Shown in pieces: positions 44,441-53,906 of a stretch of DNA of 64,000 bases (position 1 is the stretch's first letter; the number at the start of each line of letters is the position of its first letter). The translations under genes and the position numbers were made by a program. The DNA is from an uncultured Granulosicoccaceae bacterium (GTDB taxonomy: Bacteria > Pseudomonadota > Gammaproteobacteria > Granulosicoccales > Granulosicoccaceae), in assembly GCA_937951345.1 (NCBI GenBank), contig CALFCF010000043.1:1-64000 (forward strand). Direction: 5' to 3'. A model generated the notes under the pieces. That model saw only the letters and a list, made by a program, of their open reading frames with translations. It did not search any database and was not told the DNA's origin.

Positions 44441-44474
44441 AAAGGCAGTGTTCGATTCGACACTGCCTTTTTTT
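44441..44474 (+). terminator. Intrinsic terminator between binding protein and permeases
   Basis: aaaggcagtgt (44441-44451) pairs with acactgccttt (44460-44470) around an 8-base loop, followed by a T-run. It could allow partial read-through to the permease genes. Confidence 0.9.
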
Positions 44475-44611
44475 GATTGTGCTTCGAAAGCCAAACCAAC
44501 GTCTCCAAAACTAAAATAAAAACGCACCTGCTTTCACGAACAAAAGCAGCAGGTTCCTAACATTTTGCGGATAGCGAAAAAGTTACTCACAACGCCACTT
44601 GAAGAATTGTT

Positions 44612-45298
44612 ATGGCAGAAGATGTCAATCCTGATGAACTTGAGATAGGTGATGAGCTGATCGCCGAAAGACGATCAGCAGCGCCCGGACAACTCCCCGA
44701 TGACATGCCTGGCTGGCACAGGACGCTCATCACCGTCATCGATTCAATTACTGCATTCGCCGGTTACATTGCGGCCTGGATGGTTGTACCACTTTGTGTC
44801 GTGATGGTCTATGAGGTCATGGTCAGAAAGCTCGGTATTGACCCGTCACTTTATATAGGCGAGATCTGGCGCCTGGCTTCCGGTTCGGAAGCTGAAAGTC
44901 AAATTATTCCCAAACCCACACTGTGGGCATACGATGTAAGCCGCATGTTGTACGGCGCTTTGTTTATGCTCGGAGCAGCCTACGCCCTGGCAAGAGGCGT
45001 GCACATACGCGCTGATTTTATTTATCGCAACTGGTCTGACAGGTTTCAGGCCAGCGTTGATCTGCTGCTATATCTCCTGCTTTATTTTCCCGGCATGATT
45101 ATGTTGTTCTGGTACTCAAGCGAGTTTGCGTTTTCCGCCTGGGAACGTGGTGAAAAGGCCATGGACACAGCCTGGATGCCTCACCTGGGACCGATTAAAA
45201 CAGTCATCCCGGTAAGTGTCGGCCTACTGATCATTCAAGGCGTATCAGAGGCACTCAAATGTTGGTACGCAATACGTAACGGGAGATGGCCGGTATGA
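44612..45298 (+). CDS. TRAP transporter small permease (DctQ-type)
   Basis: 228 residues with four membrane segments (ITVIDSITAFAGYIAAWMVVP; MLYGALFMLGAAYALARGV; VDLLLYLLLYFPGMIMLFW; VIPVSVGLLIIQGVSEAL). The extended N-terminus and the insertion (PSLYIGEIWRLASGSEAESQ) are typical of the FcbT2-like class. It couples the solute-binding protein to the large permease. The stop overlaps the next start (ATGA at 45295). Confidence 0.9.
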   Translation: MAEDVNPDELEIGDELIAERRSAAPGQLPDDMPGWHRTLITVIDSITAFAGYIAAWMVVPLCVVMVYEVMVRKLGIDPSLYIGEIWRLASGSEAESQIIPKPTLWAYDVSRMLYGALFMLGAAYALARGVHIRADFIYRNWSDRFQASVDLLLYLLLYFPGMIMLFWYSSEFAFSAWERGEKAMDTAWMPHLGPIKTVIPVSVGLLIIQGVSEALKCWYAIRNGRWPV

Positions 45299-46647
45299 GT
45301 CAAGAAATTATCGGCATGATCATGATCGGTTGCATGCTGTTCGCAATCTTTATCGGCTTCCCGATCTCTTTTACCTTGATATTCCTGGGTGTTGTCTTCG
45401 GTTACTGGGGCTTTGGCGATCTGGTCTTTTACCTGATGACGCTGCAGTTCTCCGGCGCAATGCTTGAACAAACGCTGTCTGCAGTGCCTTTGTTTATCTT
45501 TATGGGCATCCTGATGGAACAGGCAGGACTGATGGAGCGCCTTTTCACAGCTGTGCAATTGATGCTGTCGCGTGTGCGCGGCGCGTTGTATATCGCTGTC
45601 CTGTTTGTCTCGACAATTTTCGCAGCCGCCACAGGCATAGTCGGTGCGTCGGTCACAATACTCGGTATCATGGCGGCCAAAACCATGAACCGCGCCGGTT
45701 ACGACGTCAAACTTTCCGCCGGTGCGATAACTGCCGGCGGTACGCTCGGCATATTGATACCGCCAAGCATAATGCTCGTTGTTATGGGTCCGATACTGGA
45801 AGTACCGGTACCTGACCTCTTTGCCGCTGCAATTATCCCCGGTTTTGTCATGGCGACGTTGTATGTTGGCTACGCCATCGTGCGCTGTAACCTCAACCCT
45901 GAACTCGGTCCGGTACTGCCCGAAGAATATCGAGCAAGCTCCATGTGGGTTATTGTCAGGGAATTCTTCCTGGGTCTTGTACCACCTGCATTGTTGGTTG
46001 GCTTTGCACTTGGCAGTATTCTGTTCGGTCTCGCGACACCGACAGAAGGTGCGGCAATGGGTGCATTCGGTTCGTTCCTGCTAACGTTGTGCTACGGCAA
46101 ACTAACCTGGAAAGGCACCAAACAAGCGTTGATCAAAACGCTTGAGATATCAGTGCTGATTTTATTCCTAGTTGCTGCCAGTAACTTCTTTGGATCAGTG
46201 TTCTCCAAACTCGGCACACCCGGTCTGTTGACTGAGTATTTGCTGACACTCGAAATGTCGCCCTACATGATACTGCTGGTTATCATGGCGTTGATATTTC
46301 TGCTGGGATGGCCACTTGAATGGGTGCCAATAGTTTTGATTATCGTGCCGATTCTGCTACCACTCGTTGAATCACTCGAATTCGGCGGACCGCTGGCAGA
46401 TGTACAAAACAGACTTCTCTGGTTCGGGATAATCGTCGCCGTGAACTTGCAGACAGCCTGGCTATCGCCACCGGTTGCATTGTCAGCGTACTTTTTGAAA
46501 GGTGTTGTACCGGAATGGGATCTTAAAGATATCTATCTCGGCATGATGCAGTTCATGGTTATTCAGCTGGTCGGCCTAATCCTTATTATAGTTTTTCCAC
46601 AACTGGCACTGTGGCTGCCGGAGTACCTGGCATCGACCAGAAACTGA
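45295..46647 (+). CDS. TRAP transporter large permease (DctM-type)
   Basis: About 450 residues with many membrane segments (GMIMIGCMLFAIFIGFPISF onward). Conserved blocks include FIFMGILMEQAGLMERLF, AAATGIVGASVTILGIMAAKTM, GTLGILIPPSIMLVVMGPI and TPTEGAAMGAFGSFLL. It forms the sodium-coupled transport channel with the small permease. ATG 45295 is chosen because it overlaps the previous stop (ATGA) and has GGGAG upstream; ATG 45286 is too close to that site. The C-terminus ends SPPVALSAYFLKGVVPEWDLKDIY then LWLPEYL. Confidence 0.94.
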   Translation: MSQEIIGMIMIGCMLFAIFIGFPISFTLIFLGVVFGYWGFGDLVFYLMTLQFSGAMLEQTLSAVPLFIFMGILMEQAGLMERLFTAVQLMLSRVRGALYIAVLFVSTIFAAATGIVGASVTILGIMAAKTMNRAGYDVKLSAGAITAGGTLGILIPPSIMLVVMGPILEVPVPDLFAAAIIPGFVMATLYVGYAIVRCNLNPELGPVLPEEYRASSMWVIVREFFLGLVPPALLVGFALGSILFGLATPTEGAAMGAFGSFLLTLCYGKLTWKGTKQALIKTLEISVLILFLVAASNFFGSVFSKLGTPGLLTEYLLTLEMSPYMILLVIMALIFLLGWPLEWVPIVLIIVPILLPLVESLEFGGPLADVQNRLLWFGIIVAVNLQTAWLSPPVALSAYFLKGVVPEWDLKDIYLGMMQFMVIQLVGLILIIVFPQLALWLPEYLASTRN

Positions 46648-46678
46648 CACAGGCACCCTCAATTTGATAGCTGGCAAT

Positions 46679-46706
46679 GCTGCATCGATCGTTTGACTGA
46701 TGCAGC
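46679..46706 (+). terminator. Hairpin after TRAP permease gene
   Basis: gctgcatc (46679-46686) pairs with gatgcagc (46699-46706). No T-run follows, and the TerC-family gene starts 31 bases later, so read-through is possible. Confidence 0.35.
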
Positions 46707-46737
46707 CAAAATTGCTTCGCCTTAAAAAGACTTCAAA

Positions 46738-47343
46738 ATGATGTTCGATCTTGAAATGTTGCGTGTACTTGGCGAGGTAATTCTCCTCGACCTGGTGCTT
46801 GCCGGTGACAATGCAATCATTGTCGGTATGGTCGCCTCGCGTGTGCCTGAAGAATACCGTAAGCAGGTAATCTTCTGGGGCATTGGCGCTGCAGTGGTTA
46901 TGCGAATTGCATTTTCGCTGGTAGCAGTACAGCTTCTTGCGATAACCGGTTTGAAACTTGTCGGTGGTCTGGCACTACTGTGGGTGTGCTGGAAAATGTA
47001 TCAGGACCTAAGATCCGGCCACGACGAAGCAGAGCAGAATGCCGCAGCTGAAGGTGAACAATTCGACGGACTGCGACCCGCAATAATTCAAATAGTTATT
47101 GCAGATCTCTCCATGTCAATTGACAACGTGCTCGCCATTGCCTCAGCAGCACGCGACCATCCCTACATTATGGTATTTGGTCTGGCGCTTTCTGTAGCTT
47201 TCATGGTGTTCGCCGCAACCTGGATAGTGACTCTGCTACGCAAGTATCCCTGGATCGGCTGGATCGGGTTGCTGCTTATTCTACGCGTTGCGTTTGTTAT
47301 GATTTATGAGGACATTTCGCACATAACAGGTAGAACCTTGTGA
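46738..47343 (+). CDS. TerC family membrane protein, YjbE-like
   Basis: 201 residues with about seven membrane segments. The family motifs are VILLDLVLAGDNAIIVGMVA near the N-terminus and IQIVIADLSMSIDNVLAIAS near residue 120, whose acidic residues bind metal. TerC-family proteins include manganese exporters and calcium/tellurite-associated proteins. No manganese riboswitch was seen upstream. The stop is followed after one base by the ATG of the alcohol dehydrogenase gene. Confidence 0.88.
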   Translation: MMFDLEMLRVLGEVILLDLVLAGDNAIIVGMVASRVPEEYRKQVIFWGIGAAVVMRIAFSLVAVQLLAITGLKLVGGLALLWVCWKMYQDLRSGHDEAEQNAAAEGEQFDGLRPAIIQIVIADLSMSIDNVLAIASAARDHPYIMVFGLALSVAFMVFAATWIVTLLRKYPWIGWIGLLLILRVAFVMIYEDISHITGRTL

Positions 47344-47344
47344 C

Positions 47345-48337
47345 ATGAAAGCGCTGGTCTATACAGGTTCACTGCAAGTCGAGTTCCGTGACGAGCCGGA
47401 TCCTGAACCGACCGGGGACCAGGTTCTCGTCAAGATTAAATCAAGCGGTATCTGCGGCTCTGATATGCACGCCTATCACGGGCACGACGCGCGCAGGGTA
47501 CCTCCGCTGATCCTCGGGCACGAAGCTGCCGGTATAGCCATGAGCGGGCACTACGAAGGAAGTGCGGTTGCAATCAATCCGATAACTACCTGTGGCCGAT
47601 GCTTCGACTGTCTCGCCGGCAGAACCAACCTGTGCAAGGAACGTGATTTGATCGGAATGCGCGTTGCCGGCGCATTTGCAGAGTACGTTGCCGTCAGTGA
47701 GTCCAGCCTGATACCTGTACCTACCGGGCTTGATTTAAACAAAGCCTGTCTCATGGAACCGACAGCTGTGTCATTACACAGCATCGCACTTGCAGAGAAA
47801 TGTTTACTGCGACCGTTGTCAGAGGCTTCAGCGCTCGTAATTGGCGGTGGTGCAATTGGTTTGCTCGCTGCATTGATATTGCAGCAAAAAGGTACGCGCG
47901 AAATCGTTGTCTCTGAAACATCAGAATCACGTCGCGATCAAGTCGTTCGCCATTGCGAATGCAGCGCATTTAATCCTTTGGACAAGGATCTGCCCAAACA
48001 GGACCATTTTGACCTGGTGATTGATGCCGTTGGTAGCGGTGCGACGCGCGCTGATGCATCAAAGTTTGTTCGCCCCGGGGGTGTGATTTCACACATAGGC
48101 TTGCAGGACAACGAGCCTGGACTAGACACGCGTAAACTAACATTGCAGGAAGTTATATTTATCGGAAACTATACCTACACAACAACCGATCTGATTGCTG
48201 CACTGACTGCGATTGCGAACAACGCACTGGGTTCTCTTGACTGGATGGATATACGCCCTTTGTCATCAGGTGCTGAAGCTTTCCGCGACCTGCACCAACT
48301 TGACGATGTTGCACCGAAGATCGTTCTGCAACCCTGA
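47345..48337 (+). CDS. Zinc-binding alcohol dehydrogenase (MDR family)
   Basis: 330 residues. The catalytic zinc ligands appear in SSGICGSDMHAYHG and ILGHEAAG; the structural-zinc cysteines are in CGRCFDCLAGRTNLC. The Rossmann region is SALVIGGGAIGLLAALILQQKG. This is the threonine/sorbitol-dehydrogenase branch of medium-chain reductases; the substrate is unknown. It overlaps nothing but is tightly coupled to the TerC-type gene. It probably belongs with the neighbouring transport and dehydrogenase genes in a catabolic set. Confidence 0.88.
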   Translation: MKALVYTGSLQVEFRDEPDPEPTGDQVLVKIKSSGICGSDMHAYHGHDARRVPPLILGHEAAGIAMSGHYEGSAVAINPITTCGRCFDCLAGRTNLCKERDLIGMRVAGAFAEYVAVSESSLIPVPTGLDLNKACLMEPTAVSLHSIALAEKCLLRPLSEASALVIGGGAIGLLAALILQQKGTREIVVSETSESRRDQVVRHCECSAFNPLDKDLPKQDHFDLVIDAVGSGATRADASKFVRPGGVISHIGLQDNEPGLDTRKLTLQEVIFIGNYTYTTTDLIAALTAIANNALGSLDWMDIRPLSSGAEAFRDLHQLDDVAPKIVLQP

Positions 48338-48571
48338 TCACCAGCATTGTTTTATCCTTTTATTAAAGGCGTCTGATCAGCCTGCATTGCTCACAGTTGT
48401 TAGAGTCTGTTGTAGCCTGTTGTATCAGCACAGCACTTACCGACAACAACTTGACGCCCTCCGTCTATGTGACTTCTACTCGGCTTAAGCTTGAGCTATT
48501 CTTTATCTCAATCGATTTTGTCAGGTTGTGTCCGGTTTAGTCGTATTGCGTCAAACGCGTTGGGAGTTCAC

Positions 48572-49576
48572 ATGCAGGGCATTAGAGCGATCAGTTATTT
48601 TTTAAAATCTCTTTGGGGGCCGTTTTTCGACTTAAAAGCGGTGGCAAAAGAAGATGCCTCAACTCGTCACGCACCAACCGATTCCACGACATCAAAACTC
48701 AACGTTCAACGGCCTCCAATTTTCAATCCGATTCTATCGGGCGCGCTGATCTTGCTGTGCTCAATCACTACCTTCCCGGTATGGTCCACTGAATTTGAAT
48801 GTCGTGCCGGTGAGCAGATTCGACAGATACGACTTGACTACCCCGGATACGAACACCTGTGCGAAGTCAGTGTGACCAAACGGAATCAGCCACGCGAAGT
48901 CCGCTGGTATGCCAATTCGGTCTCCACATTCTGCAGCGAAAAAATCGATGAGCTTGTCGCCAAGCATCAAAATCAATGGGGCTTTAAGTGCGAGCAGCTG
49001 CCTGATCATAACGGCATCGACAAGCTGACAGTGCGTCAGAGGCAGATCCTCGATACGCTGGTCCGTCAGAATAGATATGTAGAGTCGAGTAACAATGCGC
49101 TGGTGCTACTTGGAGCCCGCGCACTGGTGGAGCAATCAGCACTGACTACCGCATCAGCAACCAGCATACTTGCCGTGCAGTTGTTCATGTCCAGAACGTC
49201 CACGCAAACACTCACGCTAGATGGGCAGAGTGCGTCAGTACAATCTGATTCCGAATTAGCAGAAGCGCAGCCATCGTTCTCGCCCGGTAATCTTGCCAAT
49301 CGGCTGGTGCTGTTGGAAGATAATGGCGAATCCTATGACACGGTTGCTACGCTTGAAGATTTGAATCAGCTCATCCAGATTGATGAAAACGGTTATTCAC
49401 TGGATTCGGTTTTGATCGACAAGCTTCACCCCAACGGTAATATCGATGTCACCACACTCGTCGCAGCACCCGGAGACAATTCTGAGAATTTCCCCAGTTG
49501 TTTTGGCCAGCAACGATTTGTGCGCACCTCCGGCGGCATACAACCCGAAGGTAAGCATGAATTTATTTGTGAGTAA
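48572..49576 (+). CDS. Hypothetical secreted protein
   Basis: About 334 residues. A hydrophobic signal-like region (IFNPILSGALILLCSITTFPVWS) lies near residues 50-75, later than usual. The mature part has the motif FECRAGEQIRQIRLDYPGYEHLCEV and conserved cysteines, and the C-terminus ends FPSCFGQQRFVRTSGGIQ with a further Cys. I do not recognise a family. ATG 48572 is supported by GGGAG five bases upstream; the frame is open back to TTG 48491. It lies alone between two dehydrogenase genes. Confidence 0.62.
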   Translation: MQGIRAISYFLKSLWGPFFDLKAVAKEDASTRHAPTDSTTSKLNVQRPPIFNPILSGALILLCSITTFPVWSTEFECRAGEQIRQIRLDYPGYEHLCEVSVTKRNQPREVRWYANSVSTFCSEKIDELVAKHQNQWGFKCEQLPDHNGIDKLTVRQRQILDTLVRQNRYVESSNNALVLLGARALVEQSALTTASATSILAVQLFMSRTSTQTLTLDGQSASVQSDSELAEAQPSFSPGNLANRLVLLEDNGESYDTVATLEDLNQLIQIDENGYSLDSVLIDKLHPNGNIDVTTLVAAPGDNSENFPSCFGQQRFVRTSGGIQPEGKHEFICE

Positions 49577-49635
49577 TCAAAGTACTGAACTGACTCCTCC
49601 AGCGCGTGGATGACACTGCCACATTGATATAAACA

Positions 49636-50970
49636 ATGTATCTCTACGAAGCGCTTAGCGATCGCCACAACAATAACAATCCCGTCCGTGTTGCATTAAT
49701 CGGTGCCGGGAAATTCGGTAGCATGTTCCTATCACAAGTGCCCAGCACCAACGGGCTGATAGTTTCTGTCATAGCTGATCTCGATCCAGAGCGGGCGCAA
49801 CAGAATTGCCTGGATATGGGTTGGTCCGAAAAGCTCACCGCAGAAACCCGCTTTACCGACGATGCACAAACCGCCATAGATCCGGACCTTGCCGATGTGG
49901 TTGTGGAAGCAACTGGCAACCCTGCTGCCGGAATACACCATGCGTCACTTTGTATCGAACGCGGTATTTCCGTTGTGATGGTTAATGTTGAGGCCGATGC
50001 ATTGGCCGGGCCGTTACTTGCGCAGCGTGCACGGGAAGCCGGAGTTGTCTATTCGATGGCTTACGGTGATCAACCGGCGTTGACCTGCGAAATGATTGAG
50101 TGGGCTCGGGTAAATGGATTCAACGTAGTGGCAGCGGGTAAGGGTACACGCTATTTGCCGCAATACCATTATTCAACACCTGATACTGTCTGGGACTATT
50201 ACGGTCTGACGCATGAGCAGGCAAAAAAAGCAGGTATGAACAGTCAGATGTTCAACAGCTTTCTGGACGGCACCAAATCCGCACTCGAGATGGCTGCAAT
50301 TGCGAATGCTTCCGGCCTGAATGCTCCGACGGATGGACTGGGTTTTCCACCCGCCGGAATGGATGATTTATCTCATGTGTTAAGACCCCGCGATGCGGGT
50401 GGTCAGCTCGAGCACACCGGTCAGGTTGAGGTCGTATCATCACTTGAACGCGATGGCAGACCGGTCTTCAAAGATTTGCGCTGGGGTATGTATGTCGTCA
50501 TAGAAGCACCAAACGACTACGCTGCGGCCTGTTTTCGCCAATACGGAATGAATACCGATGAATCCGGTAGATATTCTGCGATGTACAAACCCTTTCATCT
50601 CATCGGACTGGAACTCAATACCTCAATCCTGTCAGCCGCATTGCTTGGAAAAGCTACAGGCAGCACGCGGGATTTTCGTGCTGATGTGGTCGCTGTTGCA
50701 AAACGCAACATCACGACGGGCGAGTTACTCGATGGTGAAGGTGGTGAGACTGTCTGGGGAAAATTGATACCCGCGTCAGACTCTATCGCTCAACAGGCCC
50801 TGCCTGTAGGTCTGGCCCACCATGCAGTGGTTACACGCGACATAAAGGCTGATGATCTGCTGACCTGGACGGATGTTGATTTCACAAACGCCCCCGATCT
50901 GCTGGCAGATGCCATTAAGCAACGACGATATATGGAAGCCAACATGGCTGATTTGCAAGCAAGCACATAG
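49636..50970 (+). CDS. COG4091-type NAD(P)-dependent dehydrogenase with SAF domain
   Basis: 444 residues. The N-terminal Rossmann fold starts VRVALIGAGKFGSMFLSQV. The middle has VVVEATGNPAAGIHHASLCIE, GDQPALTCEMIEWAR and AAGKGTRYLPQYHYSTPDTVW; the C-terminus has a SAF-like region (ALPVGLAHHAVVTRDIKADDLLTWTDV). Proteins of this group are annotated as homoserine-dehydrogenase-like or FlgA-like; they are thought to act in sugar-acid catabolism. It stands alone but near the TRAP transporter and zinc dehydrogenase. The substrate is unknown. Confidence 0.82.
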   Translation: MYLYEALSDRHNNNNPVRVALIGAGKFGSMFLSQVPSTNGLIVSVIADLDPERAQQNCLDMGWSEKLTAETRFTDDAQTAIDPDLADVVVEATGNPAAGIHHASLCIERGISVVMVNVEADALAGPLLAQRAREAGVVYSMAYGDQPALTCEMIEWARVNGFNVVAAGKGTRYLPQYHYSTPDTVWDYYGLTHEQAKKAGMNSQMFNSFLDGTKSALEMAAIANASGLNAPTDGLGFPPAGMDDLSHVLRPRDAGGQLEHTGQVEVVSSLERDGRPVFKDLRWGMYVVIEAPNDYAAACFRQYGMNTDESGRYSAMYKPFHLIGLELNTSILSAALLGKATGSTRDFRADVVAVAKRNITTGELLDGEGGETVWGKLIPASDSIAQQALPVGLAHHAVVTRDIKADDLLTWTDVDFTNAPDLLADAIKQRRYMEANMADLQAST

Positions 50971-51245
50971 CTCGAACACCTCGTAGCGATACCCGTGTGA
51001 ACCGCTGCATGTTTTTGCATTTTCCTCTCATTATTCTGCCTTTTTCACTGCAGTAAATTACCAATGCGCCGACACATCGATTAGCAAGGCGGCAATAAAT
51101 TTACGTTTACCTGCTGGATAATCCTGCAACGTGTCGGTACTTGATATCGACGCTATCAGCGCTGAACAAGCACTGAGCGACGTGAATAGCATCCAAATAA
51201 AACACCGCCTGGCAGTTTTATAAGTTTTGCACTTGGTGAGGAACA

Positions 51246-51926
51246 ATGAAAAAATCAAAAATAATCGTCGCAGGAATTGCAGCAGCCATGTTAGTTGGTT
51301 GTGCTGCCAATGACCCTAATCGTAGAGCCAAAACAGGTGGTGTGATCGGTGCTGTAGCAGGCGCTGTAATAGGCAATCAGTCCAGTAGCAAGAACGGTAA
51401 AGTTGTTGGTGCTGCAGTCGGTGCGCTGGCTGGCGCCGCTGTTGGTAACTACATGGACAAGCAGCACGCCCAACTGCAACGTCAACTGGCTGCTGAACAA
51501 AACAGTAGTGAAATATCATTGAGCCGACCGGACGGCGAGACTATCAAGCTGGATGTAGCCAGCGAAGTGACATTTGATGTCAACAGTGCCAGTATCAAAT
51601 CATCCTTTAGAAACAGTCTGGACAAGGTCGCGGATATCATTTCCGAATACGACCAGACGGCTGTGCACGTGATCGGACACACCGACAGCACAGGCTCTAA
51701 CGAATACAATCAGCAATTGTCCGAGAAGCGTTCAATCTCGGTAGCTGGATATCTAAGCCGCAACGGTGTACAACGCACCCGTCTGCGTAGCGCTGGCCGC
51801 GGTGAAAACCAGCCTGTCGCTGATAACAGTTCAAGTCAGGGACGTAGCCAGAACCGGCGTGTAGAAATTTATCTTAAGCCGATTGTTCAAGGTCGCGAAA
51901 GTGAGGCTTTTGTAGCACCTTACTAG
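51246..51926 (+). CDS. OmpA-family lipoprotein (YiaD-like)
   Basis: 226 residues. The lipobox LVGC ends the signal peptide; a glycine-zipper domain follows (GGVIGAVAGAVIGNQSSSKNG to GALAGAAVGNYM). The OmpA C-terminal domain begins near VTFDVNSASIKSSFRNSLDKVA, with the peptidoglycan-binding HVIGHTDSTGSNEYNQQLSEKR and GRSQNRRVEIYL. It is an outer-membrane lipoprotein that anchors to peptidoglycan. The ribosome site is strong (GAGGAAC). A bidirectional terminator separates it from the convergent SLC13 gene. Confidence 0.92.
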   Translation: MKKSKIIVAGIAAAMLVGCAANDPNRRAKTGGVIGAVAGAVIGNQSSSKNGKVVGAAVGALAGAAVGNYMDKQHAQLQRQLAAEQNSSEISLSRPDGETIKLDVASEVTFDVNSASIKSSFRNSLDKVADIISEYDQTAVHVIGHTDSTGSNEYNQQLSEKRSISVAGYLSRNGVQRTRLRSAGRGENQPVADNSSSQGRSQNRRVEIYLKPIVQGRESEAFVAPY

Positions 51927-51958
51927 ACACCGAAGTTGTTAAACAAATTCGGCACACC

Positions 51959-51987
51959 CAAAGACCCGCTTATGCGGGTCTTTGCTT
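51959..51987. terminator. Intrinsic terminator, probably bidirectional
   Basis: caaagacccgc (51959-51969) pairs perfectly with gcgggtctttg (51974-51984) around tatt-like bases. It lies between two genes with facing 3' ends and could serve both. Confidence 0.9.
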
Positions 51988-52018
51988 TTAGGATTCACAA
52001 AAAACTGAGCGAGCGGTA

Positions 52019-53797
52019 CTACAGCGGAAAGAAATGGAGAATCGCCGGCACACTGATCAACGTGATGACCACCTCAAGCGGTAATCCTACACGCCAATAG
52101 TCGCCAAACTTATATCCACCCGGCCCCATGACCAATGTGTTGCACTGATGACCGATAGGTGTCAGAAATGCACAAGAAGCCCCCACTGCAACTGCCATCA
52201 GAAAAGGATCCGGGTTAACACCCAGCTTTCCTGCCAACTCAATACCAAGCGGGGCCATCACTAATGCTGTCGCCGCATTGTTTATAACATCTGACAACAG
52301 CATCGTGGCTACGAGCACCAGCATGACAATCTGCCATCCTTGCCATCCGTCGGTTGCTGAGCGAATGACATTGGCAACCAATGCAGTGGTACCTGTGTCT
52401 GTCAGCGCATTGCCAATCGGGATCATAGCTGCCAAAAGCACGATAATGGGCCAGTCAATGTCGTCATAAATTTCACGCACAGACAGAATACCGGTCAGCA
52501 GATAGGCCCCTACAGCGAGCAAAAAAGCCACTGGCATACTGACTAGTTTGAACAAGCCGAGCAAAATAGCGCATCCGAAGATTGCAAGAGCTGTGTAAAC
52601 GCGTTGATCACGTTTCAAGTCCAACTTACGTTTAGCCAACGGCCACAAACCAAGTTGATTCATATTGTTGTCAATGGACTCAATATCTCCGCGCAGCAGC
52701 AACACGTCACCGGGTTTGAATATAACCTGACGTAATCGCTGCGTCACTGAATGCCCTTGCCTGGCGAGACCTACCAAAGCTACAGTACGGTTAGTGACCT
52801 GACGCAGCCGGTCGACACCGCGTTTCTCAAGTACCGACCCGTTCTTGACCACGCCTTCAACAAGCACATCGTTATCCGGATCGGGTTCCACAAAACGCGA
52901 CGTTGCCGAAGTTTGTAATTCCAACGAATGAGAATCGAGAAAGGGTTTAAGGTCTGCCGGATCTGCCCGCAGGATCAGAATATCATCGGCTTTAATTTTA
53001 TAATTCGGCTTGCCCACCTGCACGAATCGTCGTTTTCCCGCGACACCGATAATATCGATATTACCGTCATCACTGTCGACAAGATCATCCAGTTTCTTAC
53101 CGATAGAATTGGAATCTTCCGCTACACGAACCTCAGTCAAATAGTCTCCGACCTCAAATAGTTTTTGTGCAGAGTTCTGCTCAAGTCGTTCTTTGGGGAT
53201 GAGACGCCATCCAATAAACACAACAAAGATAAAACCAACGATCGCAACAGGTAATCCGACCGGCGAATAGCTGAACATTGAAAACGGTTCGCCCAGCGCA
53301 TCTTGGCGGATACTGGCAACAATGATATTGGGTGGCGTACCGATCAGCGTGGTCATACCACCGAGCAAACTACCAAAAGCCAACGGCATCAACAGTAGCG
53401 CAGGCGAGCGATTTCGCTCCGCGGCTGTTGACAGTGCAATAGGCAGCATCAAAGCCAGCGCACCAACATTGTTCATAAAAGCCGACGCCACTGTCACCAC
53501 TGAAGTTAGCGCGGCGATGTGCATGATGGGCGTTTCGGTCAGATGACTGATGCGGCTTGCCAGCATATCAACCACACCGGCATTCTTCAGCGCTGTCGAT
53601 ATGATCAAGACTGCAGCAACAGTGATAACTGCAGCATTGCCAAAACCTTCGAACGCAGACCCACTATCGACCAGCCCGAGAATCACGCATAGCAACAGCG
53701 CACTCATCGCCACCAGATCGTATCGGTATTTGCCCCAGCCAAACATCAGCATGGCCAGAATCAGAATTCCACTTATCAGTATTTGCGGGGTCGTCAT
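52019..53797 (-). CDS. SLC13-family permease with TrkA-C domains
   Basis: About 592 residues: a divided membrane permease with hydrophobic segments at both ends (ILISGILILAMLMFGWGKYRYDL; IALSTAAERNRSPALLLMPLAFGSLLGGMTTLIGTPPN with the SNT-like motif). Two central soluble RCK_C-type domains lie around residues 205-380 (FEVGDYLTEVRVAEDSNSIGK). Members move dicarboxylates, sulfate or other anions with sodium. The ATG at 53797 is chosen; TTG 53812 is an alternative. Convergent with the OmpA lipoprotein gene. Confidence 0.88.
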   Translation of the reverse strand: MTTPQILISGILILAMLMFGWGKYRYDLVAMSALLLCVILGLVDSGSAFEGFGNAAVITVAAVLIISTALKNAGVVDMLASRISHLTETPIMHIAALTSVVTVASAFMNNVGALALMLPIALSTAAERNRSPALLLMPLAFGSLLGGMTTLIGTPPNIIVASIRQDALGEPFSMFSYSPVGLPVAIVGFIFVVFIGWRLIPKERLEQNSAQKLFEVGDYLTEVRVAEDSNSIGKKLDDLVDSDDGNIDIIGVAGKRRFVQVGKPNYKIKADDILILRADPADLKPFLDSHSLELQTSATSRFVEPDPDNDVLVEGVVKNGSVLEKRGVDRLRQVTNRTVALVGLARQGHSVTQRLRQVIFKPGDVLLLRGDIESIDNNMNQLGLWPLAKRKLDLKRDQRVYTALAIFGCAILLGLFKLVSMPVAFLLAVGAYLLTGILSVREIYDDIDWPIIVLLAAMIPIGNALTDTGTTALVANVIRSATDGWQGWQIVMLVLVATMLLSDVINNAATALVMAPLGIELAGKLGVNPDPFLMAVAVGASCAFLTPIGHQCNTLVMGPGGYKFGDYWRVGLPLEVVITLISVPAILHFFPL

Positions 53798-53906
53798 ACT
53801 GCTTAAAAGCAAGGACTTTCAATAAGATTGCATAGTACACCACACACTGACGAAGCGTGAATGCTATAGCTGGACACGACGTCAAATCGTGTAATATCTT
53901 TATGCC

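Noticed and set aside
46648-46737. Possible manganese riboswitch before the TerC-family gene
   Set aside because: The gap is only 90 bases and shows a simple hairpin, not the paired-helix yybP-ykoY pattern.
51058-51258. Minus-strand 66-residue frame with a lipobox-like LSAC
   Set aside because: It overlaps the start and ribosome site of the OmpA lipoprotein gene, has no homology I recognise and its lipobox-like match can arise by chance.
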